Positions 48,430-59,520 of a DNA stretch of 64,000 nucleotides are shown one piece after another (position 1 is the first letter of the stretch; each line of letters begins with the position of its first letter). Position numbers and translations under genes: made by a program. The notes beneath the pieces are model-generated. The model was not told where the DNA came from and searched no databases. It saw only the letters and a list, made by a program, of their open reading frames with translations. Origin of the DNA: Congeria kusceri (taxonomy: Eukaryota; Mollusca; Bivalvia; Myida; Dreissenidae); the NCBI GenBank assembly GCA_027627225.1, contig CM051034.1, positions 49,267,081 to 49,331,080 of the forward strand, read 5' to 3'.

Positions 48430-49230
48430 TTTTCCAACGACATATTTTCTTAAGAATTTGCACAAACATATGTCAATGTATCCTTAAACTAAAAAAAGTC
48501 TTAAAACATAGGGGTCACAGGCCTTGTTCCGGAAATATTAGGGTAAATACGGTATCTGTCGAAGCCTTTATTCAGTTTGTGTGACTAGCAGTGTTCAATT
48601 ACATAAAGCGTTCATATTCAAACAAGAACGGAGATTTGTAAATGCATCTTTTTTAAATGTTTCGTTTAGCAATACACAAGTGCAGTTTGATGATAAAATG
48701 CGCCTTATCTATATTTAACATTTAACTGTGATACAAAATACGGGTCAACGGCCTTTTCCCGGAAACAATTGGTTTTGAATAAGGTACCTGTCGAAGCCCA
48801 TTTTTCAGTTTGGATTTTTTTTCAATTGTTTAAGTATATAGGAGAGCTTTTCTTTCAAACAAGGTTATTGTTCTTTCAACTGATATGTTTTCACGTGTCT
48901 TGTTTGGCAATATACAACTGTATTTTGGTAATAAAAACGCTTTACCTACATTTACTGTAAAAACCTGAATTTGACTGTACATTTAAATAGACCAAATGTG
49001 TGCTAATAATACCTTCTGAAACGTCATTTATTATGCATGAATATATTTTGTTCCAAACGACATATTTTCTTAATTTTTCGCACATACACGCACCAATGGA
49101 TTCTTACACCAAAGCATTAATAAAGAGAATGGGTCACCGAACTTGTTTGGGAAATATTGGACTTTTAATAGGGTACTTGTGTAGCCTTTCTCATGTTTGT
49201 GTTTATGTAAACTACATTTGCAACAAGGGA
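48430..49230. repeat. Diverged tandem repeat, three copies
   Basis: CGACATATTTTCTTAA occurs at about 48437 and 49059. The stretch GGGTCA...GGCCTT...CCGGAAA...TGTCGAAGCC occurs at about 48510 and 48742, and weaker at about 49131. The spacing is irregular (about 230-390 bp). Confidence 0.6.
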
Positions 49231-49271
49231 GTCCAAAGGACAGCTATATCCCTCGCCGTAATCCTTCATTA

Positions 49272-50250
49272 GATGTTAAAGGTGACTTTGAAGTATCACA
49301 CTGACCTTAATCAGTTTCATGAAAATTCCCTTAAAGGCTTAGGAGATGTGGAGCTGACACAAAAATGGAGGCTCAAACATTTGACCTTTAAGTGTGACCT
49401 TGATCTTGAGGTGGCAAGACTGCTGTATGACTTCTACACATGGCCTCAATGTAATAAATATTTGAGCCAAGTTTTAGGAAAATCCTTCAAAGGGCATAGG
49501 AGATATTGAGCAAACACAAAAATGGAGGCTCAAACATTTGACCTTCAAGTGTGATCTTGACCTTGAGGTGGCGTGACTGCCTCATGCCTTCTGCACATTG
49601 TCTTAATGTGATAAATATTTGAGGCAAGTTTCATGAAAATCCTTTAAAGGGCACATGAGATATAGAACGGACATGAAAATACAGGCTCAAACATTCAACC
49701 TTCAAGTGTGACCTTGACCTTGAGTTTGCGTGACTGGCTTAATTCTTTTGCGCATGGTCTCAGTGAGCAAAACATTTGAGGCAAGTTTCATGAAAATCCT
49801 TCAATTGGTATAGGGGATATGGAGCGGACTCAAAAAACGGACATGAAAATGGAGGCGCAAAAATTTAACCTTCAAATGTGACCTTGACCTTGAGCTAGCG
49901 TGAAAGGCCTATGTATTCTGCACATCGTCTCAATTACCTAAACATTTGAGCCAAGTTTCATGAAAATCCTTCCAAAGCAATACGAGATATGGAGCAGACA
50001 CGAAATGGAGGCTCGAATATTTGACCTTCAAGTGTGACTTTGACCTTGAGCCGGCATGACTGACTCATGCCTTCTGCACATCGACTTAATGACCTGAACA
50101 TTTGAGTCAGGTTTCATGAAATCCTTCAAAGGGTATAGGAGATATGGAGCGGACACGAAATGGAGGCTCGAATATTTGACCTTCAAGTGTGACCTTGACC
50201 TTGAGCCGGCGTAAATGACTCATGCCTTCTGCACATCGTCTAAATGATCT
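49272..50250. repeat. 157-bp tandem repeat array, six copies
   Basis: The marker GGCTCAAACATTTGACC recurs at 49370, 49527, 49684, 49854, 50010 and 50165. Each unit carries GTGACCTTGACCTTGAG or a near variant. The array stops at the poly-T that marks the 3' end of a LINE, so it may be cut by that insertion. Confidence 0.9.
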
Positions 50251-53200
50251 TTTTTTTGTTATTCCAAATTTATTAATTTTCATAGACATATTTGTTATAC
50301 TTGAACATACAAAAACACCATTTATAAACCTTGTACATAAGTATGTCTAGAAAAAATAAAGATGTTTTAATGTTTTGTCAGGGAGGTCAATTGAAAAGGT
50401 GTATATGAAGAAAAGGGAAAAAAAAAATCTATCAAATATAAGTAGGGTGTTTGAAAATAAAAGTTTTGTTTGTTTAACTCTACCAGTGGAAAAAAAAAAT
50501 AATAAAAAAGTGTATTTGGAAAAAAAAACAATTATTTCACAAAAGTGACTGGACAGTGACCAGAAGTTATAAATAAATGAAAAGCTGGTTAAAAAATTGG
50601 TTAGGATGTTTGGATGGGGCTTTCACGTTCGTCAGATGCCTCCATAAAACATCTCCAGCGTAATTGATGTATTTGGCTCTTATTAGTTGACTTTGCTATA
50701 ATTTCTTCAATTTTGAGGCGATGATTTAGGACATTTTGAAAACTGGCTATTTGAGGCACACGTTTTTCAAGTTTGCTTTTGAAAATATAGTACTTAGCTA
50801 ACATAACTATAAAATTTATACAGAATGAATCATTTTTGTTTACTGTTACGCAGTTACAAAAGGACATAGTGGTAAAAGTTAGTTCTATTGTTTCTTCAAT
50901 TCTAAGTTTTTCTTGTATATACTGCTTTACATCAGTCCAAAATATTTGGGTCCATTGGCATTCCCAGAACAAATGTAAATTTGATTCTGGGTACATAGAG
51001 CAATAGTCACATAGATTTGAGGGTGTTAAATTGCATTTGTATAAGTATATATTGTTGGGGATGATCTGCATTAAATATTTGTATTGGAAATACCTAATTT
51101 TAGTATCAATTTATAACTTTAGTGGTTGGCTGAAAATAGTCTTGGGGTCTAGAGATTCCAAATCTAATACTGTTTTCCATTTGCTCATTTGTTTGAATTC
51201 AATGGGTTTTTCTCTTTTTAACAGTAATTTGTAAATTAGTTTACACACTTTTGTAGAATCTTTTAGTTTATGTAACATATTATCGGGGGTTGTATAGTCT
51301 ATATTATTTTGCTGTAGTGTTTGTTTCCATTCAGACGGAATGCTACAGATTAAACTATTATATTTCAGAAAGTCCCCTTGTGCTATATTATATAGGTGTT
51401 GTATGTCTGAAAAGGAGTAAAATTGCTTTACTCTGTAGTCAAATAAATGTTCTAGAAATAGAACCCCTTTGTCAAACCAGGATTTGTAAAATAGTGTTTT
51501 GTTTTTATTTTTTATAGACGAGTTGTTCCAAATAATTTGTTTAGACACTGTCATGTTTACTTCGTTATAGGTTCCACAGAGCCATCCATGTATTACATTC
51601 TTTAGGAATTCCGATTTTATTTTTAAATCCTTCACTTCAGATGGCTTAAGGTTTGATTTAAAAATTAAGTTTCCACCAACGCTTGTAAGCATGTTTGTGT
51701 ATATTTGAATTATTTTTGAATCTTGTTGGAAGATAAAACGTTTAACCCAACTTGCTTTGAGAGATTTTAAAAAACAGTCTATGTCTAACATTTTAAGTCC
51801 CCCCTCTGTGTAATCTTGAACAATACGTTTTCTAGATACTTTGTCTGGTTTGTCGTCCCAAAGAAATTTGAAGCTTGTATGCGTGATTTGTTTCATAATA
51901 TGTTCAGGAGGATTCGGCAGGACCGTAAATGGGTATACCAACTTTGGTATTGCAAAACTTTTAAGGACTGTTATTTTGCCTATTGGAGTCAAGTTCCATC
52001 TTTTCCATTTATGCAAACAATTCTCAAATTCCTGTACTTTTGCTGGAACGTTTAACTGAATTATTTCATTTGGATTGTTGCTAAACGTTATACCCAGTGC
52101 TGATGCGTGTTGAGAGTTCCAAATAAATTTTTTATGTTTGCAGTATTGTGTTTCACTGTGTTTAAATGCGCCTAGTTTTAAAACTTTGCATTTGTTTTTA
52201 TTAAGTGTTAAACCTGATATTAATGCAAACTGTTCAATTGCATGTATTAGTGTTTCAAATGATTTTTGTGTGCCATCTAACATAAAGGATGCGTCATCAG
52301 CGAACATCGATTGTTTTACTTCCACATTATGTATATTTATACCTTTAATATTTGGATCTGACTCGATTTTTATTGATAACAATTCTATACAAATAATAAA
52401 TAGGTAAGGAGACAGAGGGCATCCCTGACGAACTCCTCTATGGATATTAAAAAAATCAGTAAAATGACCATTATTTGTTACACATGACATTGCGTTTTGA
52501 TAAAACAGTTTAACCCAATTTATAATATATTGACTAAAACCAAAATGTTCAAGACATTTGAACATAAACTCGTGGTCCAGACTATCAAAGGCTTTATTGA
52601 AGTCTGAGAAAAATATTAGACCAGATTCGTTTGTGTCATTGACTTTTTCAATGATTTCCTGGATAATACGGACACTTTCGCCGATGTATCTTCCTTTTAT
52701 GAACCCTGTTTGATTTGTACTGATAATTTTATTTAAGTGTGGCTTTATACGGTTTGCTATTGTTTTGGATGCTATTTTGTAGTCTACATTAAGTAAAGAG
52801 ACAGGTCTCCAGTTTTCAATTATAAGAGTATCCTTTCCTTGTTTTGGTATTAGCGTGATGATACTTTGTTTTTGGAGCTCTGTTAATTTGTTGTTATCAA
52901 GGGAGTAATTTAGAGATTTGATTAAATGATCTTTTATTTCATTCCAAAATATTTTATAAAATTCCACTGAAATGCCGTCAGATCCGGGACTTTTATTATT
53001 TTGCATTTCTTTTAATGCTAGGGAGCATTCTCTTTCAGATATATGTCTGCTTTCATTGACATCTGAGTTTACTTTGTGCTGTATGTTATTAAAGAAATGT
53101 TCGCTTTGGTTTATGTCAATATTTGCGTTTTTCTGATACAAATGTTCGTAAAAGTTCTTTAAATGTTTAAGTATATCTTTTCCGTCGTTAATTACATTAT

Positions 53201-54420
53201 GATCTTGTGTTTTGAGTTGTTGAATTGTTTTAGCCTCAGATCGTTTTCTCTCAAGATTGGAAAAGTAATTTGTATTTTTTTCTGAACCTTCTATCCATTT
53301 TGCTTTAGCTCTTAATAATATTCCTGCTATATTGTATTCAACTAATTCGTTCATTTCATTTTTAGCATTTTTAAGATTTTCTTCTGTTATTATATCGTTT
53401 GGATTAAGCACGAGTTCCTTTTCTAATTTAGATATTTTATTTTTAAGTTCCATTTCTTGCTTTTGTTTCGTTTTATTTTTTTGGCTAGAATATTTTATTG
53501 TAACATCTCGAATGTTGCCTTTTATAATTTCCCATATTGTATTTGGGTTGGCTTCACTGTTTATTCGAGCAATTTCATTGATCGATGTTTTTATAAGTCT
53601 TTGGTATACTGCGTCAAGTAGATATGAGTTGTTGATTTTGAAATATCCTGGACCCCGCTTGTCAATTGATAATTCAAGTTGAAGTGATACGATTGAATGG
53701 TCGGATTTAAACCCCGCTGTAATTTTACATGATGTTATGTAATTTGTTAAATTTGAAGAAGTTAGGAAGTAATCAAGCCTGCAAAATATAGGCGGTTTCG
53801 TGTTTGAATGCCAGGTAAATATTTTTTGATTTGGGTGTAAAATTCGCCAAACATCGCATAGATCATAATTTTCTAATATTTCATTTATCTTTTTGTTACA
53901 ATTTTTGTTAGTATCATTCCTACCGTTAAGTTTATCTAGTTTGTAGTTGATAACAGTGTTAAAGTCTCTTCCAATTATGATCGAGTGCTCATTGTATGTT
54001 TGTATATAGCCGTCTAAGATGTTAAAAAACTCTACATTATCCGTGTTCATACCATATATATTTATAATAATTATTAATTTTTCCTTTATTTCTATTTCTA
54101 AAAGTTGAAGTCTACCTTCAATAACCTCAATATAATTTTTAACTTTATAATCCAAATTTTGATTAGAATTGATAAAAATGCCAACACCTAAAGAGTTTGA
54201 GCTGTTACCACTTAAAAACATGTCTCCACCCCATTGATTAGACCATGCAACTGTATCAATAGGTTTTTTACAGTGTATTTCCTGCAACAAACATATTGTG
54301 AACTTGTTCTCCTTAAGCCATTGAAATATCTGGCACCGCTTCGCTGATGACGCTAAACCTTTAGTGTTAAAAGTACAGATGTTAATTGGCATAGAGTATA
54401 TAAAATTTAATTATGATTTG
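50251..54420 (-). mobile_element. LINE (L1/Tx1-like), ORF2 nearly complete
   Basis: The 3' end on the minus strand is a short poly-A (T run at 50251-50258), then a 3' UTR of about 340 bp, then ORF2. The 5' border is not clear; no ORF1 was found, and a piggyBac element lies 100 bp beyond. No target duplication could be recognised. Insertion was into, or beside, the 157-bp array. Confidence 0.75.
50601..54392 (-). pseudogene. LINE ORF2: endonuclease, reverse transcriptase, Cys-rich C-terminus; one stop
   Basis: The first open part has 1093 codons from ATG at 54392. An APE-type endonuclease occupies about 1-240 (TFNTKG, catalytic Glu in LLQEIH at residue 38, FKSDHS near the end). The RT domain lies at about 460-760 (SPGSDGISVEFYKIFW, FNKAFDSLDH, RGVRQGCPLSPYLF, catalytic FADDA at about 697). 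A TAA at 51111-51113 interrupts it. The same frame then reads on without another stop to 50601, giving KIRYFQYKYLMQIIPNNIYL and a Cys/His cluster (CDYCSMYPESNLHLFWEC) usual for this group. So about 1263 codons are broken by a single nonsense codon. Endonuclease plus a C-terminal Cys cluster points to the L1/Tx1 side of the LINE tree. Confidence 0.85.
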
Positions 54421-54520
54421 TGTCCTTAAACTAGTTACAATATTATGTTTAAATCGAGCCAATTCAGAATGCCTTTTTGAGCCCCATCCATATCTTAGAT
54501 AAAAAAAAATGCCCTAATCA

Positions 54521-57200
54521 TTAACCCTTATCCTGCCAAACACGACTACAGCTCGCGATAAGCTTTATCTCTAGCCAGTGCCGATCGCGACCTCAGGTCG
54601 TTTCTGGGGGTTTCCCCATTATGTTGCCTCGATTCTGATTTACTATTGAAATTTTACTACGATACTTACAGAATTTCATTCATAAATGCATGTCACGTAA
54701 TTTATAACGTCATTTAGTCTAAATATATTAGCCAATAGTTGTTTATATGCCGAACAAAATCGAACACAAAGAATAGGAGAGTAAACAATCAAAATGGCGA
54801 ACCGGCGAATGAACCTCGATGATGTTCTCAATCAATTGTGGTCAGAAAGTGATAGTGAGGAAGAATTTATGCATGATATTGATGAAAACGATGTGTTAGA
54901 AGATGTTTTATTGAATGCAAGTGTTATTCGCGAAGTTAATTTAGAGCAATCAGTGCGTGACAAAGATTTTCCCAGTGACATTGAAAATGGCTGGTTGAAT
55001 GTTGACACTCAACCTGTTGTGATGGAATTTGATAGCCATATAGGCTTGAATGCGGACGAAATTCCTGATGATATATCACCAATGAGTATGTTCAATGTGT
55101 TATTTGATGAAAGCATGTGGGAAATTATGGTGACACAAACAAATAAATATGCACAGTTGCAAATCCAAAGTGCACAGGGCAGCAACAGTCTCAAACCACA
55201 CAGCAGATTGAACAGGTGGGTGGACACTTATGTTGATGAGATGAAAGTGTTCATGTCACTCGTATTTTTGATGGGAATAGTCAGAAAACCATCATTAGAA
55301 GACTATTGGTCAACCAATGAGAACATTGCAACTCCATTCTTCAACAAAACAATGTCAAAAAACAGGTTTCTTCTATTACTGTCCAACTTCCACATTGTTG
55401 ACAATGACGATGATGACAAATCTGACAAACTTTATAAAATAAGACCGTTCCTAAAGATGATTACGGACAATTTCCAAAAGTATTCGCCAGAACGTGATTT
55501 AAGCTTTGACGAGGGAACTTGCCCATTCAAAGGAAGAGTTCGGTTTAGAGTCTATAACCCAATGAAACCAAACAAATTTGGTATCAAACTTTTCGAACTG
55601 TGCGAAGCGTCATCTGGGTATTGTGTCGGTATAGATGTCTATCACGGAAGCACTGACTGTGCCACCTACGTTGAGTCTTTGGAGAAAGAAACCGAAGATG
55701 GCCACGCAACTTCCCACTACACAGACTTCACACAAACATCCAAAATAGTTCTTGGAATGTTGGCACGTACCGGCACATTGACAAAGGGACACCATGTTTA
55801 CATGGATAACTATTACACGTCGCCAGAATTGTTTGATGTACTGTCATCATTTGATACCTATGCATGTGGAACTGTGCGAATTAACCGAAAGGAAGTTCCA
55901 AAAGCTTTTGGTTTGATCAAATTAAAGCAGGACGAAACTGTCTTCAGACGAAGAGAAAATCTCCTAGCACTGAAATACCATGACAAGCGAGATGTCCACG
56001 TGTTGTCGTCCATTCATGAGGCAAAGTCTGTTGTGACCAACAAAGTAAACCGGCAGACAAATGAGCCTATAATGAAGCCAGCTGCAATAGTTGACTACAT
56101 CAAACTAATGGGAGGTGTTGATCTTTCAGATCAAATTGTCCAATACTACGATGTGCTCCGCAAATGTGTAAAGTGGTGGAAGAAATTGTACTTTCACCTC
56201 TTCAATATGCTTGTGGTGAATGCCTACATATTGCACTCAAAGTACAGCCAGCAGCAGAAGAAGCGTTCCCACATGGATTTCCGCAACACATTGGTCACCA
56301 AACTCATTGAGTCTGCCCCAAATGCCCCCAAACCACAAAGGAAGGGACGGAAGGCGGAAAACCTGGCGCGACTGACAGAACGCCACTTCATTGGGCACTG
56401 TAAACCCAAGCCAGGTGCAAAGAGACAGAAAGTCACAAGAGACTGCATTGTATGCAATCCAAGTGCAAAAAACAGGGAAGGGTTCAAAAGAAAACAAACA
56501 GCATATGAATGTATTGAGTGCGAGAAACCGATGTGCAACCCTGAATGTTTCATGCGCTATCATACTTTCAAATACTATAAGCCTGAAGGCAATCAAGAGA
56601 GTGATAGTGATTGAAAATCTGAATAATATGTAAAAAAAAAATATTTATAATAATATGACAGAAAACAAAACAATGTTTAAATTGTATAAATGACAAGAAC
56701 ATTGGTTATTTTTGCTGTAAATTATGCCAACCTTTTATCTCAGTATATATGCATTTATATGACACTTGGTATATTCATTGTTTAAATTGTACAGAAATAT
56801 AAATTGTAGAAATAATTATCTTCAACGATAAGAATATATAATTAGAAATGATAAAATATGCTACTTTTGTAGTAAGTATAATATTTTATTAGTATTATGC
56901 AAAAATATTGTTCATGTGAAGACAAATATTACCATATATTTGTAAGTACTGTTTAAGATTTCAGGTTGTTATATCAATATTGGTAGATGCAATGTAAATA
57001 AAAATTATACCCATGTGTAGCTTATTTATTTATCTACAACTTTGCTTCTTGGTGCTATAAGATAAAATCTAAGGTTAATGCACAAAAGCTGTCAGATCAA
57101 TGCCACTGATATTATCTTGTTTACACTAGCCATATGGTGAAAGTTTAGTGGCAGTGGAGTAGCTGATAAGCGATTAGGCTTATGGCAGGATAAGGGTTAA
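54521..57200 (+). mobile_element. piggyBac transposon, structurally intact
   Basis: TTAA at 54521-54524 and 57197-57200 flanks perfect 14-bp inverted ends, CCCTTATCCTGCCA at 54525-54538 and TGGCAGGATAAGGG at 57183-57196. TTAA targets and CCC-starting ends are diagnostic of piggyBac. The element has one uninterrupted transposase gene, a 5' region of about 270 bp with a 13-bp palindrome (CGACCTCAGGTCG, about 54590), and an AT-rich 3' region of about 570 bp. It is inserted 5' of the LINE ORF2. Intact ends plus an open gene suggest recent arrival. Confidence 0.95.
54794..56614 (+). CDS. piggyBac transposase, 606 residues, apparently complete
   Basis: Start ATG in the context AAAATGGCG. The N-terminus is acidic (SESDSEEEFMHDIDENDV), as usual for the family. 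The DDE-type core has three Asp in the right contexts: D239 (SFDEGTCPFKG), D338 (YMDNYYTSPEL) and D443 (GGVDLSDQ). The C-terminus has a Cys/His-rich zinc-binding domain (CIVCNPSAKNREGF, ECIECEKPMCNPECF, MRYH), which in relatives binds the element ends. The length is usual for PGBD-like transposases. It cuts and pastes the element at TTAA, leaving no scar. No stop or frameshift is seen, so activity is possible. AATAAA-like motifs occur in the AT-rich sequence after the stop. Confidence 0.95.
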   Translation: MANRRMNLDDVLNQLWSESDSEEEFMHDIDENDVLEDVLLNASVIREVNLEQSVRDKDFPSDIENGWLNVDTQPVVMEFDSHIGLNADEIPDDISPMSMFNVLFDESMWEIMVTQTNKYAQLQIQSAQGSNSLKPHSRLNRWVDTYVDEMKVFMSLVFLMGIVRKPSLEDYWSTNENIATPFFNKTMSKNRFLLLLSNFHIVDNDDDDKSDKLYKIRPFLKMITDNFQKYSPERDLSFDEGTCPFKGRVRFRVYNPMKPNKFGIKLFELCEASSGYCVGIDVYHGSTDCATYVESLEKETEDGHATSHYTDFTQTSKIVLGMLARTGTLTKGHHVYMDNYYTSPELFDVLSSFDTYACGTVRINRKEVPKAFGLIKLKQDETVFRRRENLLALKYHDKRDVHVLSSIHEAKSVVTNKVNRQTNEPIMKPAAIVDYIKLMGGVDLSDQIVQYYDVLRKCVKWWKKLYFHLFNMLVVNAYILHSKYSQQQKKRSHMDFRNTLVTKLIESAPNAPKPQRKGRKAENLARLTERHFIGHCKPKPGAKRQKVTRDCIVCNPSAKNREGFKRKQTAYECIECEKPMCNPECFMRYHTFKYYKPEGNQESDSD

Positions 57201-57361
57201 CAGGGTAATGGGTGGCAGGACATTTGCCTAATATCTTTAGGTATTCAAGTCATTACACAATGTACAGTGCAGCTAGAACAGAAATACAAAGCTACAAATA
57301 GTTCACATACATTTTCTATATAAAACTGGAGTATCTGTATAGAAAGGACTAGCCAAAATTG

Positions 57362-57403
<42 letters not shown>

Positions 57404-58450
57404 TTGTGTAAGGTGTCAATCGGGGACATCCATACCAATACACACCTTCCAACCGGGGACACACACACAAACGGGGACGTCCCCGTTTATTTTAATAGTC
57501 AAAATTGGCTTTTAAGTGCTAAATTAGCATACCCTGTTGATAATTTGCCAAAATTAGGCATGTCCCCGTTTAATGACCATTGTACGGTGCAAATCTCACA
57601 CTCCAATTTAGCGGCTCATAAACGCCACTCACTGGCCAATACACTTCAGTCCCCGTTTATCACTAGTTTATTCACATGATGTCGAATGACTCCCATGTGT
57701 TAATATTAATAACTGGGTGTGGGAGATTTTTTGTAAAGATTGTTAAACTTTGCAAGTCGTATTCTGAAAAATACAATAAGACTAATGATTTGGAACGAAA
57801 TTTCGGAAGACTGCTGTCTAAAATATAGTTAAAAATAAATATAATAATAACAATATTAGACTATGAGATTCGACATGCTTAAAAACAAAGGCACTCTGTA
57901 TAAGACCACAGGTGTTACTAACACATTATAGTGAAAATTTCCTAAACAAAAGCAATAAACAGATTTATTCGTACAGTCTCTTTATACTCAATCAGCGAAT
58001 TTACTATAGCGATTTCGTATTAATAAAATCTCGCAAAAACCGAGGGAGATTTGTTGTAAAGTTTTTATTTTAAGAAGCGTTAAATTTAAAGAAGAGTTAA
58101 ATTTGAGCGCCAAGTTTGCGAAAAAAATTATAATGAGATGACGTTGATTGCCCTAAATGTAATAGAACCACGCTATTTGGTTAAGTAATTTCTCGGATCA
58201 CAAATTGTTCTGTACCTACAAATGAGACTTCTAAGACGTCCCTGCTAAACATCTTTATAAAATGCTCACACAGTTCAAATATAAATTAAAATGCATAAAA
58301 AGTTAATAAAAATAGATTCATCATTTGTTGAAGTTCTCGGATCGAGGATTTTCGGGACGGTACTGTAAATTGATGAGCGCGTCTAACACAGCTTAAATTT
58401 ACCGCGCTATTTTTAGAATGATATGGTGTGCTGTACTTGCTAGATTTTAT
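57201..58450. other. Intergenic; GT repeat and GGGGAC/CCCCGTTTA motifs
   Basis: (GT)n lies at about 57364-57399. From 57420 to 57660 the motifs CGGGGAC and GTCCCCGTTTA recur five or six times in both orientations, including the palindrome CGGGGACGTCCCCG (about 57473). The rest is AT-rich without a gene. Confidence 0.6.
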
Positions 58451-59520
58451 GAACAGAACAGAACAGAACAGAACAGACAGTTTATTTAGACTTATACATA
58501 TGTACATCGTCTTAAATACATACAAATTTGAAATAAAGTAATGTCACGTATCAATATATTACAATGAATACGATTTAATTATACAAAAACCAAAGTTACG
58601 AAAAAAAAAATTAATCTAATTTTCATGGAACATACACATTTTAAATAAAGTAATGTCACTTGTCAATATATTACAATGAATACAATTTAATTGTACAAAA
58701 ACCAATGTTATGAAAAAAAATTCTAAACAAAAAAGTACAATTTTAAAGGCAGTAAAGATAAACTTTCATTTCCAAAATATTATCGGAAAATAAATTAAAA
58801 ATAAAATAATTATTAAAATAAATATAGCTATGATTTAAAAGTCAGTAGAAATAACTACATTGCATTATTGTTTATTAATTTACTGTGGTATTTATTATAG
58901 TATTTCGTATAGTTAAAGCTTCCTTTACATATTTACATAAATTAACAATCTCAGATTTACACGTTGATGTCAATAAACTGTGGAACTTAACAACAGATGG
59001 CCTGATATAGTAAAAACATTTAATATATTTTTCTCGGGGTGTACGATAACAAGGACATATACAAGTGAAATGGAATTCATCCTCTGTATCTATTTGGTTA
59101 CAACATAGGCAATAACGTTCGTTACGAGGGATATTGTTACGGGAGTATCTGCCTGTCTGAATTCTCAATGGATGGGCAGACGCCCGTAGTCTTACAAAGT
59201 AAAAACGTAGGCTCTTGGGTAATAAATCTAAGTAGTCTTCATATTCGAGAGATGTTTTAAACATTCTATACATGCCTAAAACAGAACTATTATTCATATT
59301 ACCAAACCATTCTTGTTTAAATGTGTCAATAATTCTACATTTGAATTCACATACAAAAGCATGAGTGTTAGTAACATTTGGATTTTCAAATACATAGGAA
59401 TATCCGTATTCATTTAACAATTTTTTAACATCCGCAACCCAATTGTTGTATCCTTTGTTGCAATCATCCACTGCTTGTTTATACACAGTTTGTATAATAA
59501 TATTTTTACTGTTAATAATT
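58451..59520 (-). mobile_element. 5'-truncated LINE with pentanucleotide 3' tail
   Basis: On the minus strand a coding remnant (59486-58875) is followed by an AT-rich 3' UTR with an internal duplication (AATAAAGTAATGTCAC near 58533 and 58646). It ends in a run of TGTTC units (GAACA on the plus strand, 58451-58477). Short tandem tails instead of poly-A occur in several LINE clades. Confidence 0.65.
58875..59486 (-). pseudogene. C-terminal fragment of a LINE ORF2
   Basis: 203 codons open. Contains LRFYFVRLRASAHPLRIQTGRY and a Cys cluster CLCCNQIDTEDEFHFTCICPCY, the layout found after the RT domain in many invertebrate LINEs. The endonuclease and RT parts are missing, so this is a truncated copy. 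The clade is not resolved. Confidence 0.6.

Noticed and set aside
48226..48465. Tyr/Thr-rich minus-strand frame
   Set aside because: Translation of the TAG microsatellite.
53332..53682. 116-codon plus-strand frame opposite the LINE
   Set aside because: Shadow of ORF2; low-complexity hydrophobic translation of AT-rich antisense.
56224..56596. Minus-strand frames of 109 and 119 codons
   Set aside because: Antisense of the piggyBac transposase.
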